Below, piece after piece: positions 56,127-64,000 of a stretch of 64,000 bases of DNA (position 1 is the first letter of the stretch; the number at the start of each line of letters is the position of its first letter). The translations under genes and the position numbers were made by a program. The DNA is from Blastomyces gilchristii SLH14081. Taxonomy: Eukaryota; Ascomycota; Eurotiomycetes; Onygenales; Ajellomycetaceae. The DNA lies in NCBI RefSeq assembly GCF_000003855.2, contig NW_003101680.1:1436976-1500975 (forward strand), written 5' to 3'. The notes below the pieces were generated by a model. The model saw only the letters and a program-made list of their open reading frames with translations. It searched no databases and was not told the DNA's origin.

Positions 56127-58955
56127 ATGAACGAATCCTCTGACGACCCTCCATTAATAGACCGCATTGCTCGCCGGTGCCAAGTCAGGGCTGCTGCTCA
56201 TGAAGACTCACTAGGCGTAAACAGCCGCGCTAATCACGACAGTAATCATATCCTACCCATAACAAATTCTTCTGCTCAAAAACATGACCCAGATGACAGA
56301 GCTGGTAACAAGCCCAGTTGTCAAGATGAGTCAAAACCTGTCCCCACGACTGAAGCAGCCTCAGTCGTTTCCCGCTCCCTTTCGGCCAAAAACGATACTG
56401 GGAGTGAGGAAAATGCTGCCACCATAGGAGCTGTGGAAAAGGACTCTCCCATAATTCGAATATATCGCACCATACGCTTGATTATTTTGTCAAGCTGGAT
56501 AAATTGGGCTCTCGTTTTTGTCCCCATTGGAATTGCCTTGGGCGCGGTGAATCGTTCCATGGGACATGAGAGTCCGATCAGTCCTATCAGTCCAACCGTG
56601 GTGTTCTCTATAAATGCCGTGGCCATTGTTCCTTTGGCTTCACTGCTTAGTTTCGCGACTGAGAACGCTGCGAGAAACCTAAGTGACAAAATTGGAGCAC
56701 TATTGAATGTCACGTTCGGAAATGCCGTGGAACTCATTATATTGTATGGACAACCTCGTCCGCCCTACACCATCCCTTTTGACAGATTTAGCTAACGATA
56801 TCACAGTATGTACGTCTTTGAAATCAACTTCGATTCAATTTTCAGTCCGCCCTAGTTTGCTATTTCATTTCCTCCCACTCGAAATCCCCTAGTCAGGATA
56901 CTAACACTGAATCAACCCGAACAGTATAGCACTTGTAGCTGTAAGTTAACGCGGTCTTGCTTTTCTTCCTGTGTTGTATACGCCATTAACACGATTGTGT
57001 TTTCAGAAAGAAGTCCGAATCGTGCAGGCATCTCTGCTTGGGTCCATTCTAGCAAATTTACTGCTTATTCTAGGAATGTGTTTCCTATTTGGTGGACTTC
57101 GATATCGAGAACAGGTAACAAGATTCTAGTTCATGAAGTACTATTAGTTGCCTTTATACTGATCGAATGTTACAGCTGTACAATTCAAACATTACCCAAA
57201 TGAGTGCCGCTTTGCTCAGTCTCAGCGTCATGAGCCTTCTCTTACCAGTAAGATTTCTCACAGTTTCTCACCTTTTGCCCCCAATCCTCCCCATTAACAT
57301 TTTCTATTCATAGACCGCTTTCCACGCCTCATTCAACAATATGGAGACTGCCGATGCCGTTGTATTGAAAGTGAGCAGGGGTACCAGCGTGGTAAGCCCA
57401 GATACCTAAAAATACATCAAATTTATTCCCTGCTGACGACTTCAAGATCCTTCTGCTGGTATATGTTCTATACTTGCTATTTCAACTCAAATCTCACGCG
57501 TACTTTTATGAAAGTACCCCTCAACACAAAATTGACGAAGAATCTCATCCAGGAGTCCTGGCCGACATGTTAAATTCCCCCAGCTCATCGGAATCTAGCT
57601 CATCAAGCGATAGTGACAGTGACGGAACATCGGGGTCCTACACACGAACAAAGCGCATCAAAAACGCGCTCAAGAAACGGCGACGTCATAAGCAGAGCAT
57701 TAACTCGAAAGACGTGAGACAAAGCTTTTCATCGGCTTCCTTTAGTCGTACCGTTTCATCAAGCTCGCAGCCAATGACAGAATCAGCCCCATCGCAGTCC
57801 AAACGACACTCAGAATTTACGTCGGCTGGTATGGAGCAAGCAGTTAGTGTAAATGAGGTGGATACGGATGAGACAAATACGACTCAAGACTCTCCTCCAT
57901 CTCGCCCCGTTTGCAAGGATTTTGCCTGCCCCGACTCCTCTGTTAACATTCACGGGAGCAGACACAAGCAAACAAAAAATCGCCACAATCACAACGAAGG
58001 TAAAGAGCGCGTGGACAGTGTCAATAGCCCTGTGATGGATCAGAATGGTCGGGACGACCACCCAACCTTTGATTCCACTCCGCCCACCCACGCCAAACGA
58101 CAGGTTAACTTTACCACTGATTCTGCCAATTCTGCCGAGCCAATGGCCGCAAAACTGCCCCTCGCTGCACGTAGTCTGTCCCAGCGGCAGGTCCTTCCGC
58201 GAGTTTTCATGAACAAACCACATTTGTACTCTGCTCATAGTACTACAACGGCTCCCTTCGGTAGTCAATGTAGTTCTGGTGACGGTGAATGTGGTTTAAG
58301 ACGTGCAAATTCGCTTCCTGGTCGTTTGCAAAGCCCGTTTAGTCGCCCAATAATGCCTTCAGCTCAGCCACTTCCGCGCCTCATGACTATTGCTCCATCA
58401 CAGGGTCCCGATGGAATTGCAACTGAGGCTATAGGGTCATGTCATATATCCCGCACGGCTTCTATTATTCTCCTAGTTGTGTCCACAGCCCTTGTCGCAG
58501 TCTGCGCGGAGTTTCTAATCGATAGCATCGGATACCTCGTTGAGAATACTGGCGTCAGCCAAGCCTTTATTGGGTTGGTTATCTTGCCTATTGTTGGCAA
58601 CGCTGCTGAACACATCACTGCGGTGGTAGTAGCCGGCAAGAACAAAATGGATCTCGCCATTGGTGTTGCACTGGGGAGCAGTATTCAGATTGCTCTGTTT
58701 GTGACACCCGTCATTGTGCTGCTGGGATGGTGCCTAAAAACTGAGATGTCGCTCTATTTTAGCCTATTTGAAACTATCTCACTATTTGCCTCTACTTTCA
58801 TTGTCAACTATCTGGTCCTAGACGGCAGGACCAATTACCTCGAAGGAGCTCTTCTCATATCCGCTTACGTGATCATTGCCCTAGCGGCTTTCTTTTATCC
58901 CTCATGTGAGAATCTAAGCATGGCTAGTGGACCATACGATGCAGGAGCGTGTTAA
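56127..58955 (+). CDS. VCX1: Vacuolar Ca2+/H+ exchanger (CAX family)
   Basis: Six exons: 56127-56743, 56925-56940, 57007-57114, 57176-57247, 57314-57391, 57447-58955; 799 residues. It moves Ca2+ into the vacuole in exchange for protons. The N-terminal 110 residues are polar. Membrane segments follow, with repeat c-1 [15 protein letters not shown] and repeat c-2 [14 protein letters not shown], the acidic pore residues of the family. The 16-nt exon 2 codes IALVA and restores [18 protein letters not shown]. Between the two halves lies an unusually large cytosolic loop (about 330 residues, Ser/His/Arg-rich: [19 protein letters not shown] and onward), much longer than in yeast Vcx1 (411 residues total). 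The C-terminal half has [16 protein letters not shown] and [12 protein letters not shown]. Loop phosphorylation could regulate it, but this is inference. Confidence 0.93.
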
Positions 58956-59322
58956 AAGAAATGTTGGCTTTCTCGTTGATGAGGCTAGTGCTGGGCGTTG
59001 AGACGGCGCAGCATTTCGGTCTTTTAATAGGGACTGTGTGAAATGGACATGGCTTGCTGATCAAGGTGGTTAGCTCGGCTCGCAATGAGTTGTGCTATGG
59101 AACACGAGCCCTGGGTTAATTACTGCCCAATGATATCACAATATGCAGGCACTGCTCTAATTGATGTAAATATTTCTAAAGTGCACATGCTTCCTAAGTC
59201 CAATCTCATTATTGTCATGTCTCACTCAACATTCTTCATCATGGCATTGAACTTCCATTCCACAGTCATCCTCAGTCAATTCATTGCCCAATTGTCAATG
59301 CATATATAATTTGAGACAATTA
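58956..59322. other. Exchanger 3' region
   Basis: 367 nt of 3' untranslated or spacer sequence, becoming AT-rich to the right. The 74-codon open frame at 59085-59309 lacks protein character. Nothing else seen. Confidence 0.4.
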
Positions 59323-59745
59323 TCACTCCATCTTTGGATGTTTAGAGATTTGTTCAAACAGTATATCTGTAAATAATACTGCACTTCATCTTCTTGTAGC
59401 TAATACTGTATATTCAAATTCTTCAGAATAAATCTCAGCGTCATCTCAGTCAATCAGTCAAATCTTGCACTTAAGATCTAGTATCAAATTCTGGGGTGCA
59501 ATATCTTGATGCATAAGAGTCAACTTATTAAAACTAAAGAGTGGAATAGTATCTAAAGCTTGCATGAAACTTTGTCAAATTTCAAGTTCAAAGTTAAATC
59601 AAGTCTTCATTGCTATAACATCTCTGAATGATCCATCTTCTATATCACTAAACCAGCACCCTTTGGCCTTGTAAAATTGACAGTCTACTGGGCCTGGTTG
59701 TTGGGGTACCTGAGCTGACTGCAAAGCAAGAAACATAGAAGTCAT
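59323..59745 (-). pseudogene. Kinase-like (aminoglycoside-phosphotransferase fold) relic
   Basis: One minus-strand frame of 141 codons from ATG at 59745 to TGA at 59325-59323 reads as a recognisable kinase-like C-terminal lobe: VPQQPGPVDCQFYKAKGCWF, then LTLMHQDIAPQNLILDLK with the HxDxxxxN catalytic-loop pattern, and LID-DDAEIY in the place of the metal-binding Asp motif. It is cut by five in-frame TGA codons (ending at 59599, 59575, 59458, 59446 and 59386). At two of them (KI-stop-LID-stop) the family has Trp, so TGG-to-TGA changes are likely. Related fungal proteins of the APH/choline-kinase type are common and of varied function. No intact N-terminal lobe was found; the sequence upstream is degraded too. 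Confidence 0.6.
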
Positions 59746-60979
59746 CTAAGAAACAACATCTTCGGTCCCAAACTATCTACTTTCAGGTTGGTAGAGCATC
59801 TTCTGTCAGCAGCTTCAAGATTATGACAGAGGAGATTTGCCTTACATCCAAATTGTGTACCAAGACATACAACATTCATCATTTCACAGAGACTTTGTGG
59901 ATTATTATCCTCTCATTAAAAGTTGAGCAGCAAAATGCTCCTGATTATCCTTCTTTACCCCTCTCCCTTCGTTCAACAAGGCATCTTCTAATAGCGTCGA
60001 TGACTCGAAAGCCCTTGGGCAACGAGGAGCCTTGCGCAGCGGTGACATGCTGTTGGCATTCGCCGTGAGTGCTATAGTACTCGTTTATTTTGTCCTCCAA
60101 ACGAGGTCAGGATAATACCTCTCCCACACATGGGATGTACGAGCGGCCTTTGCTCTTGATTAGCAAAGAAGTCTGCTACATTTATCCATCCTTTGTTGAC
60201 CCTTTAAGCCCAAGCCTCTAGCAAATCATTTGCCCACCCCTCACAACCCTACCAGCTCAAGCTAAGTTAACACACGCCGATTTGACCAACGGAGCAATCA
60301 TTTCAGCCGACATCACAAGGCGCCTTTTTACACCATATCCATGGGTGGTCAATGTTGGACGCAAAGAATGCGGCACAGCAAGTCATTAACGTGATCGATT
60401 TCTTGTATGACGTCACTCAAAATTTTGAATGACAACCAACCATGGTTCAAGCCGCAGGATAACCACAACTTTATTTAGACCTCCCTGATGACACATCGCT
60501 CAGCCACACGCTCTGGATTTGCTACTTAATAGAAACATCCTCTGAATCTCGATGTATTCATTTATGGAATGTGTTGCCCAAGTACTGCATATTTGACGTT
60601 TTCTTTACTAGTATTAACCGTTCTTATCTCCATTATTTCGAAAACGGCATAACTGGGAATTTCGTCTGCGCCAACTCAGCTTACCGCCGGGTTCGGCCTT
60701 TCCTTGTCCTGGGTTGTCAGTGTGATAGAGACCTCGTGGATTTTACATTTCAAAACAAGAGTGGTTTTCTCTTTCGTCTGTCGCCTTTTCACTTGTCTTC
60801 TTCAGAACGTGAGGATACTGTTGATTTGTACTGTGCCTGAACAATATCTTTTAGACGCAACACAACCCAAGGTGCTAACATCCCGGCTATCTCACAATAC
60901 CACCCAGACATCGCGCTGGAGACTACACGGCAGTATCGGGTTAAGTCTATGCCCTTGGCTCTTTCCTGAACTTTTTTAA
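59746..60979. other. Spacer upstream of SPRY gene
   Basis: 1.2 kb. The first 200 nt may include more of the decayed kinase-like gene. Open frames at 60571-60840 and 60704-60979 are overlapping and without protein character. It should contain the promoter of the SPRY gene. Nothing else recognised. Confidence 0.4.
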
Positions 60980-62236
60980 ATGGCTTTCTTCTGCTGCAGA
61001 GGGGCCGATAAGGATGAACGTGCGGCTCCAAGCCGGCCTATAGAGAATAGTAGCAGTCAAGCTAGCAAACAACAGCCGAGCAAATGTCCACCACCAATGT
61101 CTTTTCCACCTAGCATACAACAGGCTACTCCAAATCTATCAGCTCTGTCTACGGGCGATGAAAAGCAGCGTGTTTTCGGTCCTAATGAGGCCATCGTTGC
61201 TGGGCCTAGCACCATCCCGGAGATTTCTGAAGGAGCGACCCATCAAAAGTCAGAGCCGCTCATAGTATCCAGAAGTACTGGGGCAACAACTGCTACCGCA
61301 GGACCTCCCCCAGGGTATCAAGACAGAGCAAATAATAAAAACACCAAAGCCCCGCAAGGCAATCCACCTCCTTACCACAACTGGGAAGAAGCTGTGCCAG
61401 ATACAGCTGTGTTTCCTCCACCCCCAATTGGAGGCTACCTCTATTCCAATACAGGGAACGCATCAGAAGAAGATGCCGATCGAGCTCATGACTTCTGTGA
61501 TAACACCCCGTTGTGGACACCATACACACCATCAGACGCTGTCTATAATTCCGTTCAAAACTTTGATCTTCGACCTGTTCGGCCTGAAGAGTACAACGGG
61601 AGCCTAGAGGTTGTCAATAAGGGAATGTGGAGAGGACGCACTCAGGACCAGAATGGAGACTGTATTCTGTTAACGGGTTTACCAGTATACTTTCCTGCAA
61701 AGGACTCGCCCCTAGTCACAGAAAGACCGAAGACGATATACTTCGAAGCAAAACTCCTTGCCCAGCACAGCGGAATCAATGGCCAAACTAGCGGGTTTGC
61801 CATCGGGTTTGCGGCTCAACCCTATCCGACATGGAGATCACCCGGCTGGGAACGAGGCAGCGTGGGTGTTTTCTCCGACGATGGGTGCAGATTTGTGAAC
61901 GATTCATGGGGCGGGATGGAGTTCACCAGCCCATTCAAGGTTGGGGAAACAATTGGTTTAGGAATGAAATTCCCATTGCCATCTCCAGAGTCGTTCGTAC
62001 AGTCCCAAGCCACTGGCGCATCACCAACTCTTCCAGTGGAAATATTCTTCACCCGGGATGGAAAGATTGTAGGGAGCTGGGATCTACATGAGGAGGTTGA
62101 TGAGGATACTGGTGGTGTTGAGGGTCTAGAGGGTGATTTTGATCTGTATGGCGCGCTTGGGTTGTTCGGGGGCGTCGAGTTTGAGGTCTGTTTCAATAGT
62201 TCTGGATGGTTGTGGGTTCCTCCTACTACTATGTAG
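60980..62236 (+). CDS. SPRY-domain protein with PPxY motif
   Basis: Single exon, 418 residues, start MAFFCCRGADKDE. The N-terminal half is Pro/Ser-rich and disordered, with GPPPGYQD at about residue 110 and a true PPxY motif, NPPPYHNW, at about 129-132. The C-terminal half is an SPRY domain: WRGRTQDQNGDCILLTGLPV, IYFEAKLLAQHSGINGQTSGF, IGFAAQPYPTWRSPGWERGS, SVGVFSDDGCRFVND, VGETIGLGMKF and FFTRDGKIVGSW. Known families: SPRY proteins with PPxY motifs (yeast Ssh4, Ear1) are adaptors of the Rsp5 ubiquitin ligase, but those have a membrane helix that is absent here. The CC near the N-terminus could be palmitoylated. Ubiquitin-ligase adaptor function is an inference. A cytosolic SPRY protein of unrelated role is the alternative. 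Confidence 0.82.
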   Translation: MAFFCCRGADKDERAAPSRPIENSSSQASKQQPSKCPPPMSFPPSIQQATPNLSALSTGDEKQRVFGPNEAIVAGPSTIPEISEGATHQKSEPLIVSRSTGATTATAGPPPGYQDRANNKNTKAPQGNPPPYHNWEEAVPDTAVFPPPPIGGYLYSNTGNASEEDADRAHDFCDNTPLWTPYTPSDAVYNSVQNFDLRPVRPEEYNGSLEVVNKGMWRGRTQDQNGDCILLTGLPVYFPAKDSPLVTERPKTIYFEAKLLAQHSGINGQTSGFAIGFAAQPYPTWRSPGWERGSVGVFSDDGCRFVNDSWGGMEFTSPFKVGETIGLGMKFPLPSPESFVQSQATGASPTLPVEIFFTRDGKIVGSWDLHEEVDEDTGGVEGLEGDFDLYGALGLFGGVEFEVCFNSSGWLWVPPTTM

Positions 62237-64000
62237 TTGTATATCTTGCGTTCTTCGTTTGTCGTTTCGTTTGGCTTCTTTGAGTGTTCCAATACCAATG
62301 GTGAAATTTGTTCAATACATAAGGGCACATACATAGGTATCTCTGTTTCTTTCAATGTCAACATTACCAACTGTTTTGAAACAAGGGTAGCAGCTGCGGT
62401 CCTTTGTTGGGGAGAAAATAATCCATGTAGTTGCATTTGATACCGTATCGGGTAATTCGAAAGAATCATAATTTAGTGAGTAGTAGCAAGTGTTGAGTTG
62501 ATTGATTACATTATATACAAAGTCATGAGTTTGACATACAAGCCTGTGAAGATAATGCATCCGCGTGTGCAGCATGAACTTCAAAGTCAATTGATCTTCT
62601 CAAGGTGAATGCAACTGATTTTGCAAAGTGCTGACTGTAAGCAAAGGTCTCAGTCTGATAACAAAAACCAGCTCACTTTTCAGGAGCAAATACTGTCAAA
62701 GGTATGAAAGTATTTCAGTTCATTAATTAGCAAATCTTCTCAAGATACTCATACTTCCCTGCCCTACTTTCTTCAAGAGAGATGGGGAGAATAAGTCAGA
62801 GAACATTCCCTTGTTGAGTTATTGAACTAGGAGCTGACTGGCTGCCTCAAACTCATAAAGTTCTTGCTGTCCTGAATGACCATCAATGTATTTTGTCAAA
62901 AGATTAGTGTTCTGTTGATCTGAATATCAGGGAATGATGCAGAGCTGGACATAGTGTAACACATCAGTGTAAATGTAGATGTCAACATTTTACTTACCAG
63001 TGCAAAGAGCTTACCGGCATGAAGCTGAAACTGGTACAGTACAAACCCTCCTGTGAAAAACTGATCAAAGCTGAAGCTGAATTTGATAAATGTTTTTTTC
63101 TCAGGACGCAAAATTTTCAACAAGACCAGTCTCCACTAACAGGCGCAGCGGCCCACTGCCCCACTAATCCTTGGCCAAATCGGAGCTGGCTGTGGGGTCT
63201 AGATCAATTGAAGCCCGCTGGTCAACAACGGACAGACGCCCGCCTGCAATCATCACTAGCGACGAGGGCCGGGGTTCCATATAATGCCCTTTATTATTAT
63301 TAACTGTCGAACTAGCAGCAAACTATCATATTGAATTTTAGCATGATGCATCGAGGGAATCATGACCCCAGCAGCTTCAAACTAAGACACCTCCAGGCTA
63401 GAAGAGACGCCCAAGTAATAAAGATTCGCGTTGCCGGATAATTCATCAAAAGGTGTCAATAGTGGCTTGGCAATTCAGCCGTTCGAAGGCTAGAATAAAC
63501 TAGGTATGCAACGGGTAGCGAGCCGGGCCGAATCTTGTACAAGGATCCGCAGACTAGACCTGGCTGGGGAAGCTGAGACTATCCAGTCCTTTAGCATTGT
63601 AGCAACCAGCGATGGATAACAGAAACGAAACCCTACCGCCAGGTCAGAAACAAATATGTCAACAAGACAAAAGGAAACAATGAAATACTGGGGTGAGAAA
63701 TATAACCTCTTTTCAGCAATATCAATGACTCTTTACAACAATATCAATGACAGCTTTGTCAATGTGTGAGTTGAGTTGTGTGTGCAATGCTGACTGTAAA
63801 CTCAAAGCAAGGCTTGCCAGAACCATTCCCACAACTTACTCCCCAACACCAACATCCGGACATTTACAAAGTACTCCTCTGCCCTGTTCTCTTTGTGTTC
63901 ACAGCGCATCATTTCCAGTCAAACAGCCTTCATCTGTTTCTCTCCAACTTCGCAAATAAAAGGAATTTTTTTTTTTTTACGTTTTAAGGATGAAAAACAT
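62237..64000. other. 1.8-kb right end, no gene recognised
   Basis: Starts as the SPRY 3' region. From about 62470 to 63110 the sequence is TGA-, TCA- and AT-rich with many stops in all frames, similar in texture to 59.3-59.7 kb and 53.6-54.0 kb, so it may be mutated repeat DNA. From 63110 to 63300 base composition is more even. TGCTGACTGTAA occurs near 62630 and 63788. No family could be read. Confidence 0.45.

Overview
This is a nuclear segment of a filamentous ascomycete, most likely class Eurotiomycetes and probably order Onygenales. The reasons are short GT-AG introns (about 60-180 nt), spliced genes of typical Pezizomycotina architecture, long microsatellite-rich spacers, and the protein types seen (HET-C, a fungal DUF3435 relic, a fungal HNH protein). 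No rRNA, tRNA, CRISPR or bacterial-style operon was recognised. Exon models below were joined by hand from GT-AG sites and checked so that the reading phase closes over each gene.

Layout. 0-6.6 kb: VID27 (-), TRM10 (-), and a complex I GRIM-19/NDUFA13 subunit (+) diverging from TRM10 across a 357-nt shared promoter. 8-17.4 kb: two central metabolic genes on the minus strand, NADP-isocitrate dehydrogenase (with an 11-nt microexon and signals for mitochondria and peroxisomes) and trifunctional C1-tetrahydrofolate synthase (two candidate starts), separated by 3.4 kb of repeat-rich spacer. 18.1-19.4 kb: eIF3i (+). 19.5-23.2 kb: a gene-poor, decayed stretch with a stop-interrupted unknown gene and a DUF3435 relic. 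23.3-26.8 kb: HET-C (+). 27.2-34.9 kb: a DUF2828 protein with a von Willebrand A-like motif, an unknown four-exon gene and mitochondrial D-lactate dehydrogenase, all minus.

35.9-47.4 kb: beta-mannosidase with a frameshift, xylitol dehydrogenase, a Rab4-type GTPase (-), a PAF-acetylhydrolase-like lipase and an alpha/beta hydrolase. 48.5-51.7 kb: a large disordered protein with two C-terminal cysteine clusters. 54.1-55.5 kb: a decayed HNH-domain gene. 56.1-59.0 kb: a vacuolar Ca2+/H+ exchanger. 59.3-59.7 kb: a kinase-like relic with five in-frame TGA codons. 61-62.2 kb: an SPRY-domain protein with a PPxY motif. The last 1.8 kb shows no gene.

The window is mostly ordinary housekeeping chromosome. 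D-lactate dehydrogenase, IDP, the complex I subunit and the mitochondrial form of C1-THF synthase share a mitochondrial destination; beta-mannosidase and xylitol dehydrogenase are adjacent sugar-use genes. I see no gene cluster that is clearly a new system. The most unusual signals are the extreme microexons, four relics broken by stops or indels in otherwise gene-free gaps, and a 9-mer (TACTCCGTA) far more frequent than expected and almost confined to spacers.
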